A stretch of DNA of 16,475 nt, taken from Planctomycetaceae bacterium (GTDB taxonomy: Bacteria > Planctomycetota > Planctomycetia > Pirellulales > Thermoguttaceae). Both the position numbers and the translations under genes were made by a program. The notes beneath the pieces were generated by a model. The model had not been told where the DNA came from, made no database searches, and was given only the letters and a program-made list of their open reading frames with translations. The stretch lies in the NCBI GenBank assembly GCA_031278315.1, contig JAITKS010000300.1:1-16475 (forward strand), written 5' to 3'. This document shows positions 1 to 7,324 of this stretch, one piece after another. How positions within the stretch are numbered: the stretch's first letter is position 1; each line of letters begins with the position of its first letter.

Positions 1-146
1 ATTAACAAAACAGTACGGCGAAATACATGCGTGGGCAAACATTATTTTTCATGCAGTTTGTGATTTTTGATTAATAAACGTCACTCTTCATTTCGTCTGA
101 CACGCCTGTCAGTGTTGTGCTGTTCCGACTGTCTGTTTATTTTTTG

Positions 147-266
147 CAGAGATTTATTTTACCTATTTTGGTATCATCGGAATTTCCGAAGATAGAATTT
201 TTTTTACAGAGATTTATTTTACCTATTTTGGTATCATCGGAATTTCCGAAGATAGAATTTTTGTAA
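147..266. repeat. Two-copy 60-bp tandem repeat
   Basis: The copies at 147-206 and 207-266 are nearly identical over 60 bp and differ only at the tail. Each contains the dyad TCGGAATTTCCGA (TCGGAA and TTCCGA around one base). Because the period is a multiple of three, a minus-strand ORF across it contains a duplicated 20-residue block, which I take as a by-product and not as a protein. Confidence 0.9.
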
Positions 267-331
267 TATATCGGTGGAATTTTTTTTGACAGGATTACAA
301 GATTTACAGGATTGTGTTTAGTTCGCATTTA

Positions 332-424
332 TTTTTAAACACGAAACACACGAAAAATCATGAAAAGGGATTGTATATAATTTTCGTGTCTTTTGTGTAA
401 TTTCGTGTGTTTCGTGTTTAAAAA
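332..424. repeat. Long inverted repeat (24-bp arms)
   Basis: The left arm at 332-355 and the right arm at 401-424 are perfect reverse complements over 24 bp, separated by a 45-nt loop. The arms are built on ACACGAAACACACGAAA and its complement. The right-arm phrase TTTCGTGTGTTTCGTGTT recurs after rpsB (1780-1797), so this is a dispersed repeat family. It could fold into a strong RNA hairpin, but I cannot assign a function. Confidence 0.85.
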
Positions 425-499
425 AATCATTTCAATCATACAAATCACAAAAATCATAGTTCAGACAATTAACCACCTATTATTGAGACAATATCCGAT

Positions 500-514
500 C
501 GCCCTTTCAGGGCG
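500..514 (+). terminator. Terminator-like hairpin
   Basis: CGCCCT-TTC-AGGGCG forms a 6-bp GC-rich stem with a 3-nt loop, followed by GATTTTGTATT. It could terminate a transcript entering from the left of the window, but the T tract is short. It may equally be a dispersed hairpin repeat. Confidence 0.4.
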
Positions 515-985
515 GATTTTGTATTAAAACAAATACCGAAATTTTCAAGTATGAATAGCATATTACAGAATCCGGTGTTTTTTTCTAACTATAAATTTTT
601 ACATTAGCTTTTTCGTAAATTCTTAAAATTACAAACGGCGGAATTATCTCTTTCCCCCCGATTGACGAAATATTTAATTCTGATATATTTTCGCAACTTT
701 TAAATTGAATCTTGACTTATTGCTTAAAGTCGCAATTTGTAACGATGTCATCTTTGACACTGGTTCAGTTTTTAACTCGTAAAATACTATGCCAGTATAT
801 AAAGTGTCAGTCAAGTTGGCTGACTCGTTTTGATCTTTGATCGGTCCATTGACCAAAACGAAATTCCTTTTCCCGACCGATTTCGGTATTTTTCAAAACG
901 TTGTTACCACAAGTAAGTTAAACATAACTTGCCGACAATGTGCCAAACGAAATCTACCCGATTAAGCAAAGAAAGAAATAACTAA

Positions 986-1708
986 ATGTCAGAAGTTTCT
1001 GCCCCGATTTCAGTACAAGAATTGATCGATGCCGGAGTCCATTTCGGACATCGCGCCAGTATGTGGAATCCTAAAATGCGGCCTTATGTCTATGGCCGCC
1101 GTAAATTAATTCACATTATCGATGTCCGCGAAACAGTTCGCGGATTGCTGCGAGCGAAAAAATATCTTAAACAAGTCGCCGCACAAGGCAGCTTGGTTTT
1201 GTTCGTAGGAACAAAACGTCAAGCGTCTGAAGCAATCAAAACCGAAGCGGCACGATGCGGAATGCCTTATGTAGCAGACCGTTGGCTCGGAGGTACCCTA
1301 ACAAATTTTCCAACTATCCGCTCAAGATTAAATCGACTCAAAGAACTCGAAGATATTCTAAACGGTGAAGAATTACATATCTACTCGAAAAAAATGCAGT
1401 CGTCGCTTCAACGTGAATACCGAAAAATGTACCGGAACCTAAACGGTATCCGAAACATGGCACGATTCCCCGAAGCTATGGTTATAGTTGACCCGAAAAA
1501 AGAAAAAAACGCCGTTAAAGAAGCACAAAAACTCGGAATAGTTACTGTCGCCCTAATCGACACCGATTCAGACCCCGACGAAGTTGACTTGGTAATACCG
1601 GGTAACGATGATTCAATCCGATCAATCGAAGTAATCATGCAACGCCTAGCCGACGCAATCGAAGACGGACGTAAAGAATCCGGATTAGAGTTCAATAAAG
1701 AAAACTAA
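986..1708 (+). CDS. rpsB: 30S ribosomal protein S2 (bS2)
   Basis: Small-subunit ribosomal protein that binds late in 30S assembly, near the S1 docking site at the back of the head. The 240-residue length is normal for the family. Diagnostic segments are AGVHFGHR (16-23), WNPKMRPY (27-34), and DRWLGGTLTNF (98-108) in the Rossmann-like core, with a charged C-terminal helix. The ATG is preceded only by an A-rich stretch (AAAGAAAGAAATAACTAA), so the Shine-Dalgarno site is weak; the start is fixed by the family's N-terminus. In most bacteria tsf (EF-Ts) follows directly. Here the next gene is a cobalamin adenosyltransferase 151 bp away, so the usual rpsB-tsf pairing is broken. Identification is firm. 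Confidence 0.98.
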   Translation: MSEVSAPISVQELIDAGVHFGHRASMWNPKMRPYVYGRRKLIHIIDVRETVRGLLRAKKYLKQVAAQGSLVLFVGTKRQASEAIKTEAARCGMPYVADRWLGGTLTNFPTIRSRLNRLKELEDILNGEELHIYSKKMQSSLQREYRKMYRNLNGIRNMARFPEAMVIVDPKKEKNAVKEAQKLGIVTVALIDTDSDPDEVDLVIPGNDDSIRSIEVIMQRLADAIEDGRKESGLEFNKEN

Positions 1709-1722
1709 ACTTATAAACTTAC

Positions 1723-1800
1723 AACACACGAAATTCTTACGAAAATTACTTAAAAAATCTTTTTGTGTTTTTCGTGATATTTCGTGTGTTTCGTGTTAAA
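1723..1800. repeat. Inverted repeat downstream of rpsB, dispersed family
   Basis: AACACACGAAAT (1723-1734) and ATTTCGTGTGTT (1779-1790) are a perfect 12-bp inverted repeat. The right arm continues into TCGTGTTAAAAAA and shares TTTCGTGTGTTTCGTGTT with the right arm of the larger inverted repeat near 401-424. It may end the rpsB transcript, although no U-run follows the stem. Confidence 0.7.
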
Positions 1801-1859
1801 AAAAAATTGTTCCAAAAAATTCAAGCGTTAATAATTTATCAATTCGCAATTTTTTATCA

Positions 1860-2372
1860 ATGAACAAGTTAAAAATTTATACTTGCAAAGGTGATAAAGG
1901 CGAAACCTCGCTATTAGGCGGAATTCGTGTTGCAAAAAATAACGCTAGAATAGAAGTAATCGGCGAAATCGATGAACTATCAGCTTTGCTCGGTATAGTT
2001 AGATCGATTGATAATAGTCAACCGTTTTGCCGGATAATTATTCGAATACAACACGAATTGATTAATTTTATGTCAGAATTGGCTGACCCGAACAATAATT
2101 GCAACAAAATTTTACAAGAAAATATCAACCAATTAGAAACAGATATCGACGAAATAAGCAAGTCTTTACCGGCATTTACAGAATTTATTGCCGCAGGTGA
2201 TAATCATCAATCGTCCTTTTTGCATCTTGCGCGTACAGTTTGTCGTAGAACAGAACGCCGATTAGTTTCTTTATGCAAAATTGAACTTGGAATTTCACCA
2301 ATATTATTAGCTTATTTAAATCGATTAAGCGATTTGTTGTTTGTGTTAAGCCGCAATTACGAATTAAATTAA
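1860..2372 (+). CDS. pduO: PduO-type cob(I)alamin adenosyltransferase
   Basis: Transfers the 5'-deoxyadenosyl group of ATP to cob(I)alamin, making coenzyme B12 in the cytosol. The protein is 170 residues, within the range of single-domain PduO/MMAB enzymes. The N-terminal ATP-binding segment is YTCKGDKGETSLLGG (7-21), followed by a GEIDEL segment. The C-terminal helices carry ARTVCRRTERR (124-134, with R125, R129, R130 and E132) and YLNRLSDLLFVLSR (152-165, with N154 and D158), which are the family signatures. The loop usually reading PGG before the ART helix reads AAGDN here, a divergence worth noting. No clear Shine-Dalgarno precedes the ATG. No other B12 genes are adjacent, so it probably serves salvage or repair of cobalamin for enzymes encoded elsewhere. 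Confidence 0.92.
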   Translation: MNKLKIYTCKGDKGETSLLGGIRVAKNNARIEVIGEIDELSALLGIVRSIDNSQPFCRIIIRIQHELINFMSELADPNNNCNKILQENINQLETDIDEISKSLPAFTEFIAAGDNHQSSFLHLARTVCRRTERRLVSLCKIELGISPILLAYLNRLSDLLFVLSRNYELN

Positions 2373-2622
2373 ATACAAAATTAAATTTGAAATAATATTT
2401 CAATGAAATTTTTGCAGGTATATTAAAACCCAGACAATCACAAATATAGAGACTCATTCCTTGTGTCTCTATTGAGAGTCTAATATATTCGGCGGAATAA
2501 TTTTTTTCGTAACAAATAAGTGAAATTTTTCGAAGGTTTCAAATTCATTTTTCACGAACCTTATTTTTCACCTTATTTTTCCGAACTAAAAAACCTTAGT
2601 AGCCAAAGAGACCGCCGCATAC

Positions 2623-2673
2623 AACCTTATTACCTTATTAACAAATCATTTTCAACAATAAGGTAATAAGGTT
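2623..2673. repeat. Perfect 17-bp inverted repeat, terminator-like
   Basis: AACCTTATTACCTTATT (2623-2639) and AATAAGGTAATAAGGTT (2657-2673) are exact reverse complements with a 17-nt loop. The right arm runs into TTGTTTTT, so it could terminate rightward transcription from the adenosyltransferase side. Related ACCTTATT words occur singly at about 2557-2575 and inverted at about 2747, which suggests a local repeat cluster. Confidence 0.75.
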
Positions 2674-2871
2674 TTGTTTTTGGCGAAATTTATTGCTGCT
2701 GATATTTTTGATGAATAGTTTTGTTTGGAAAAAATACGCGGCTGAAAATAAGGTTAGTTTTAAAATTCATAACTCCAAAAAAGTTGTAAAAAAAATTCCA
2801 CTGATATATTTCCACTGATATATTTCAAATATTCAAGTTTGCGGGCATGCAACTTGTGAAAAGTTACCCCC

Positions 2872-2899
2872 TTGTTAAAATCGATTGACATATTATACT
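2872..2899 (+). promoter_or_regulatory. Candidate sigma70 promoter for rplM
   Basis: TTGTTA (2872-2877), a 16-nt spacer and TATACT (2894-2899) resemble a housekeeping promoter. It would give rplM a leader of about 180 nt. A nearer TTGACA (2885-2890) is too close to the -10 box to be used with it. Prediction from sequence only. Confidence 0.35.
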
Positions 2900-3087
2900 A
2901 TGCACAAATTTCGGAATAAGTTTATTGAAATTATAAGCAATTCTGTAAGTTCAATATTACCTATTACTTGTGCTGTTAGTGTCTTTGATATTCCGATATA
3001 GAAATTAAAATTCAGCAGAAATAATACAAAATAAACATGATTTCAAAAAACGAAATTCATGAAATTAAAAAATAGAGAGAGGTTTGA

Positions 3088-3570
3088 ATGACAAATAAAA
3101 AAGTACATTTTGACAAAACATACATGGCGAAACCCAACGAAGTACAACAAAAGTGGTATCTTGTTGATGCTACAGATAAAGTTGTTGGTCGTCTTGCAAG
3201 CGATATTGCGATGATTCTGATGGGTAAGCATCGTCCGGCGTACACACCTCATGTTGATACAGGCGAGTACGTTATCGTTACTAATGCGGACAAATCTATT
3301 TTTACCGGCAAGAAACTTGATCAAAAGAAGTACACACGATACACAGGTTATCCCGGACTTCGTTTTGAAACAGCTCGTGAACGTTTTAGTAGAAAACCGG
3401 AATTAGTATTGATCGAAGCTGTACGCCGAATGCTGCCGAAAAATAATTTGGCAAAACGAATGCTGCAAAAATTAAAAGTCTATAAAAAAGGTGAACAACA
3501 TCCGCATCAGGCACAAAGTCCAGAAGTATTAGAGTTGGCTATTCCACGTAAACGCTTCGCAGCAAAATAA
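3088..3570 (+). CDS. rplM: 50S ribosomal protein L13 (uL13)
   Basis: Large-subunit protein and early assembly factor that binds 23S rRNA. The 160-residue product has the family core: KWYLVDATDKVVGRLAS, GKHRPAYTPHVDTGEYVIV, NADKSIFTGKK, the GYPG turn, RRMLPKN and LKVYKKGEQHPHQAQSP near the C-terminus. It is longer than the usual 140-150 residues, mainly because about 11 residues precede the TYMAKP segment that normally begins the protein. An internal ATG (3124, MAKPNEV) exists, but a strong GAGAGAGG Shine-Dalgarno (3075-3082) lies 5 nt before the upstream ATG and decides the start. rpsI, normally immediately downstream, is 316 bp away. Confidence 0.97.
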   Translation: MTNKKVHFDKTYMAKPNEVQQKWYLVDATDKVVGRLASDIAMILMGKHRPAYTPHVDTGEYVIVTNADKSIFTGKKLDQKKYTRYTGYPGLRFETARERFSRKPELVLIEAVRRMLPKNNLAKRMLQKLKVYKKGEQHPHQAQSPEVLELAIPRKRFAAK

Positions 3571-3886
3571 GATAAATAAAATAAATAAAACAAACGGCAA
3601 CCCTATTAAAGCAGAGCCAAAGCTAATATTTATGTAAAATTGTTTTAGCATCGCGAAGCTTTGATGTGAAGTTTTAGAAGTTTTGATGTGAAGTTTTAAT
3701 AGCAATTTTTAATGTGTATTTAATTCGTACATGAATTTCAGTAACAATTCAAAAGCCTAATCGTAGAAACACAATTTATTGAATTTCTACCCTACGGCAT
3801 AATTAAACAAACAACATAAAATAGGCAACAGTTACCGAAATTTAAAGTGTGAAAAGTTAAAAATATTTTCGATAAAGATTAATTAA
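3571..3886. other. rplM-rpsI spacer with tandem duplication
   Basis: This 316-bp stretch separates two genes that are usually only a few bases apart. It contains AT-rich short repeats after rplM (AAATAAAATAAATAAAAC) and a 22-bp-period duplication of TTTGATGTGAAGTTTTA at 3660 and 3682. I see no gene, clear terminator or promoter in it. Confidence 0.5.
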
Positions 3887-4312
3887 ATGATTAAATTTGG
3901 TAATTACATTATTGACGGCAATGGTAAGAACGATTGTCTTGGTACAGGCAGACGTAAGTCGTCTGTTGCGCGAGTTCGAGTTCGAGCTGGAAACGGTAAG
4001 ATAAGTATTAACCGTCGCGAGTTGGATGATTTTTTCAAAACAGCAAAACAAAAAAATGCTGTTCTTGCGCCTTTAACTCTTACAGGTAAGAAAGAATTGG
4101 TTGATGTTCTAATCCAAGTTTCAGGCGGCGGAACAACCGGACAAGCTGACGCTTGCAAACTAGGAATCGCAAGAGCTATCAAAAAGTTTGATCCTGAAGT
4201 TGAAACCACGTTACGTGAAAATCACTTGCTGACAAGAGACGCTAGAGAAGTAGAACGAAAAAAATACGGTCTCCGAAAAGCAAGACGAGGTACGCAATTC
4301 TCAAAACGATAA
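3887..4312 (+). CDS. rpsI: 30S ribosomal protein S9 (uS9)
   Basis: Small-subunit head protein whose C-terminal tail reaches the P-site tRNA. Family marks are GTGRRKSSVARVRV (19-32), the glycine-rich VSGGGTTGQADA segment, LTRDAREVERKKYGLRKARR and the invariant basic tail ending FSKR. At 141 residues it is about 10 longer than usual because an N-terminal MIKFGNYIIDGNGKNDC leader precedes the GTGRRK core. No closer ATG exists and no strong Shine-Dalgarno marks either option, so the true start is uncertain (a TTG near residue 18 is possible). Transcription ends at the hairpin at 4386-4415. Confidence 0.97.
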   Translation: MIKFGNYIIDGNGKNDCLGTGRRKSSVARVRVRAGNGKISINRRELDDFFKTAKQKNAVLAPLTLTGKKELVDVLIQVSGGGTTGQADACKLGIARAIKKFDPEVETTLRENHLLTRDAREVERKKYGLRKARRGTQFSKR

Positions 4313-4385
4313 TTTCAATATACTGTTAATTGTTAGATATTTGTTAGATATTTAGACGGAAAACTATTTACGCTGATAAAAAAAC

Positions 4386-4415
4386 GAATCAACGTTTCAA
4401 ACGAAACGTTGATTC
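4386..4415. terminator. Bidirectional intrinsic terminator between rpsI and tmk
   Basis: GAATCAACGTTTC (4386-4398), loop AAAC, GAAACGTTGATTC (4403-4415): a perfect 13-bp stem with a 4-nt loop. On the minus strand it is followed by CG and seven T, an excellent terminator for tmk. On the plus strand only TTT follows, so it is weaker for rpsI. It sits exactly between the two convergent genes. Confidence 0.85.
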
Positions 4416-4486
4416 TTTACGAGTAATTTACGAGTAATATATTTTGACGCCCGCATTAAATTATGAAATTTTAAGAAAAAACAATT

Positions 4487-5260
4487 TTATAAATTCTCAT
4501 AATTTATTTTTGTCTCAACCGCTTGTCTTATTGCGAGTTCGACAACATCGGCAGCGGGTGAGGCGTCTATTACGGCGTAATGCGGATTTTTTTTAGCGTA
4601 ATCAAGAAAACCATCACAAACGCTTTTATGATATTTTTCGCCTTTACTTTCTATTCTATCTTTCAGTCTGTTGTTCATTCGTTTTACACTTACTTCGTAT
4701 GGAATATCAAGAATTATTCCTAAATCAGGTTTTATTCCAGAAGTTGCAATTTCGCCTATAAATTCTATTGCTTCAATTGATACACCGCCTGCATATCCTT
4801 GATACACAATATTAGAAATCAGAAATCGATCAGAAATCACATCCTTGCCTGACATAATCGCCGGATAAATTATTTCATTTACAAGTTGTGATCTCGACGC
4901 CATAAATAATAACATCTCCGCTACATTACAAATATGAATGTTTTCACCATAATTATCCGAGCCTTTATCTGAAACGTTTAACTTGTTTGATTTGTCTGAA
5001 ATATTGTCATTCAGCATTTCGTCCTGAAATTTACCGTCGTTATTACCGTTATTATAAATTTTATTTTTAGTGATATTTTTATTGTCGAAATTTTTTATAT
5101 TTCCTCCTAAAACGATCTCACGAATTTTGTTACCTAGCGTAGTTCCTCCCGGATCGCGGCATAAAACAGTATCACGTCCTTTTGACTGTAACCATTTACC
5201 AAGCCTAATTTGTTGTGTTGTTTTGCCGCATCCGTCGCAGCCGTCAATTGTTATAAACAT
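4487..5260 (-). CDS. tmk: Thymidylate kinase (dTMP kinase) with Asn-rich insert
   Basis: Phosphorylates dTMP to dTDP with ATP, an essential cytosolic step of dTTP synthesis. Domains in order: P-loop GCDGCGKTT (7-15), DPGGT (36-40, the family's [RE]PGG[TS] loop), NVAEMLLFMASRSQLV (112-127), the DR motif in SDRFLISN (143-150) with YQGYAGG (153-159), and the LID-region RLKDRIESKG followed by a GFLDYAKKNP segment. At 257 residues it is about 45 longer than typical. The excess is a low-complexity insert at about 54-108 with some 15 Asn plus Lys and Asp, placed between the first helix region and the NVAEMLLF helix, so the core folds around it. Start chosen from a strong AGGAG (plus-strand CTCCT, 5269-5273) 8 nt upstream of ATG. 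The gene is convergent with rpsI and divergent from the phosphofructokinase gene. Confidence 0.95.
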   Translation of the reverse strand: MFITIDGCDGCGKTTQQIRLGKWLQSKGRDTVLCRDPGGTTLGNKIREIVLGGNIKNFDNKNITKNKIYNNGNNDGKFQDEMLNDNISDKSNKLNVSDKGSDNYGENIHICNVAEMLLFMASRSQLVNEIIYPAIMSGKDVISDRFLISNIVYQGYAGGVSIEAIEFIGEIATSGIKPDLGIILDIPYEVSVKRMNNRLKDRIESKGEKYHKSVCDGFLDYAKKNPHYAVIDASPAADVVELAIRQAVETKINYENL

Positions 5261-5705
5261 ATAACTTGCTCCTAATACACATAAAAATTCAATTGTTATC
5301 TTTTTGACCGCAGCCTCCCTTTACGGTTATCTGATAGACTGATATAATTTAACGCTTGTTTTTGACCACAAGTTGACCAAGTTGACAATACACGTTAAAT
5401 AGAAACAACTTTTTTTGACAAAATAATAAATCCGCAAAAAATCATTATCGGCATTTTTGATTCAATATATTTGATTCAATTTGCAGCAACGGTTATTTGC
5501 GAAAATATTACCAACACGTTTTCGATAATAATCATTAACAAAATCAATATAACAAATATAACAATACGCTATGTCAGTGAATTTTGACTTGAATTTTGAC
5601 TATTCAAAAGAGAGTCATTATTCAATTTATATGGAACAGTTTACAATCAACTAATCAACTTTACCAACAACTAACAAATTAATTTTTTTTGGAGTACAAA
5701 TCAAA
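5261..5705. other. Divergent intergenic region, tmk / phosphofructokinase
   Basis: This 445-bp region must hold the promoters of both divergent genes. A TTGACA occurs at 5415-5420 without a convincing -10 box. Short duplications include TTGACCA-type words (about 5363-5385), TTTGATTCAAT (about 5457-5480), ATATAACA (about 5547-5563) and GAATTTTGACT (about 5579-5602). No gene is visible. Confidence 0.45.
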
Positions 5706-7058
5706 ATGAGCAATCTGGTCAGCCCGAAGTTGCCGAATACAAAAATTAAAAAAGTCGCTATTCTTTTCTCAGGCGGTCCTGCCCCAACAGCTAACTCCGT
5801 TATCGGAAGTGCGTCGTTATGTTTTGCCCGCGCCGGTATTGAAGTTTACGGTATGAAAAACGGTTACACACATTTAGCCGAATTCAAAGACGGTGATAAA
5901 CTCAAAGAAGATGAACATTATATACGTCTCGATAAACGTATTGAAGAGGGCTTGAGAACTTCACGCGGAATAATAATCGGAACTGCACGTGCGAATCCGG
6001 GTAAATTGCTTAAACATCCCGACGAGCTTAAAGACAACAAAAAAATTGAACCGCTACTCAATGTCCACAGGGCATTAAAGTCTCTTGATATTGATGCACT
6101 TATTTCTATCGGCGGAGATGATACGCTTACGACAGCAGCTAAATTTAAGTTAGTTGTCGATTCTTTACCGAAAAATGAAAAACAAATCAGCATAATTCAT
6201 TTGCCTAAAACTATCGACAACGATTACAAGGGAATCGATTTTACATTCGGATATTTTACGGCAGTCGAGATGTTAGCAATTCAAACGCGCAATTTACTTG
6301 CCGATTCAGAGGCGACGGGAACAGGTTATATTTCGCAAGTAATGGGCAGAAAAGCGGCATGGCTCGCTTATGGTGCTGCTATTGCAGGTGAAGCTAGTCT
6401 TGTAATTGGTCTTGAGGATATTCACGAATCTTGGTACGGAAAAGAGCCGACTATCGACCCTGAATCAGGTAAAACGTTGACAAATGAAAAAGGTGAAATC
6501 GTACAGCGTAATATTATAAAAGTTGAAAAGCTGGTCGGACGATGTGTCGATGTAATTCAAGCACGTGAAAAAGAAGGAAAAAATTCATTTGTCGCAATTG
6601 TATCAGAGGGAATTGCTGAATTTCTGCCTTTGGCGGAAATTAAAATGTGCTGTTCCGATGACGAGTATAAATCTCTTAAACCGGATACATTCGGACATTT
6701 TCCTGTTTCGCAGCTTAAATACAGTAGTCGGCTCGGACGGCTTATTGCCGATGAGTACAAAAAACGAACAGGGCGATCGAAAAAATTAGTCGGTTTGCAA
6801 TTCGGATATGAAATACGTTGTAATCAACCGACAGCTTTTGATGTGATTCTTGGAAGTCAAATCGGTGTCGGAGGATACCGTGCGATTGCGGAACTTGAAA
6901 AAAATGGAATTATGGTCTCAGTCGGAAAAACTATGGATATAACTTATCCGACTTTCGAAGAACTTATCGATATGAGTAAACTTCGCGCCTATGAAAGACC
7001 TATTCAAGTCGGCAGTGATATTCATAATCTTGCGCGATATATTGAAGCGTGGGTTTAG
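5706..7058 (+). CDS. pfp: Pyrophosphate-dependent 6-phosphofructokinase
   Basis: Interconverts fructose 6-phosphate and fructose 1,6-bisphosphate using PPi, a reversible glycolytic step in the cytosol. At 450 residues it is longer than ATP-dependent PfkA (about 320). The nucleotide/PPi site starts with FSGGPAPTAN (21-30). GGDDT (136-140) has Asp where ATP enzymes have Gly (GGDG), and PKTIDND (167-173) has Lys where ATP enzymes have PGTIDND; both mark PPi specificity in this family. MGRKAAW (213-219) contributes to sugar phosphate binding. GGAG (5691-5694) lies 11 nt before ATG, a longer than ideal spacing. It is a single gene with its own long upstream region and no glycolytic neighbours. Confidence 0.92.
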   Translation: MSNLVSPKLPNTKIKKVAILFSGGPAPTANSVIGSASLCFARAGIEVYGMKNGYTHLAEFKDGDKLKEDEHYIRLDKRIEEGLRTSRGIIIGTARANPGKLLKHPDELKDNKKIEPLLNVHRALKSLDIDALISIGGDDTLTTAAKFKLVVDSLPKNEKQISIIHLPKTIDNDYKGIDFTFGYFTAVEMLAIQTRNLLADSEATGTGYISQVMGRKAAWLAYGAAIAGEASLVIGLEDIHESWYGKEPTIDPESGKTLTNEKGEIVQRNIIKVEKLVGRCVDVIQAREKEGKNSFVAIVSEGIAEFLPLAEIKMCCSDDEYKSLKPDTFGHFPVSQLKYSSRLGRLIADEYKKRTGRSKKLVGLQFGYEIRCNQPTAFDVILGSQIGVGGYRAIAELEKNGIMVSVGKTMDITYPTFEELIDMSKLRAYERPIQVGSDIHNLARYIEAWV

Positions 7059-7324
7059 GAAAATTTATCGAACACTCTTTAATTTCTTTCGCCTAAAAAA
7101 AACGTTGCAAACAGCTCTAGTTATGATAAAAAATTGACAGGTAAAAGAATATCGAGTGTGAATAGGTTGTAAATAGGTTGTAATAAGTTGTAAATTACAA
7201 GTTTTGTGAATTAGTTGTGATATGAATTATCGTTACAAAAATCAACACAATTAAGATGTTGCTTTTTGAAAATTCGTAATCCAATTAATTTTTTTGACAT
7301 TTAAACAATAATTGGAGAAATTCT

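Larger units (their letters stand above)
1..985. other. Gene-free, repeat-rich region upstream of rpsB
   Basis: I see no convincing gene here. The stretch holds a 60-bp tandem duplication (147-266), a long inverted repeat (332-424), a terminator-like hairpin (500-514) and short dyads near 875-930 just before rpsB. The short minus-strand ORFs at 137-328 and 674-856 have no family resemblance, and the first simply encodes the 60-bp tandem repeat. About 281-310 contains a GACAGGATTACAAGATTTAC-like phrase of the low-complexity kind often dispersed in intergenic DNA. No tRNA or rRNA signature was found. Confidence 0.6.
2373..3087. other. 715-bp spacer with repeats before rplM
   Basis: No gene is visible. 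It holds a weak dyad (AGACTC...GAGTCT, about 2451-2481), several copies of AACCTTATT/AATAAGGTT culminating in a perfect 17-bp inverted repeat (2623-2673), a 14-bp tandem duplication (TTCCACTGATATAT at 2796 and 2810) and a candidate sigma70 promoter for rplM (2872-2899). Confidence 0.6.

Noticed and set aside
137..328. 63-residue minus-strand ORF with a repeated 20-residue block
   Set aside because: The block is simply the translation of a 60-bp tandem DNA duplication; no start signal or homology.
674..856. 60-residue minus-strand ORF upstream of rpsB
   Set aside because: No usable ribosome binding site and no recognisable family. Amino-acid composition is plausible, but that is not enough to call a gene.
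914..929. AAGTTA-AACA-TAACTT hairpin as an rpsB autoregulatory leader
   Set aside because: A six-base AT-only stem is too weak and common in this DNA to support regulation.
5415..5448. TTGACA as promoter of the phosphofructokinase gene
   Set aside because: No acceptable -10 box at 16-18 nt spacing; left unannotated as a promoter.
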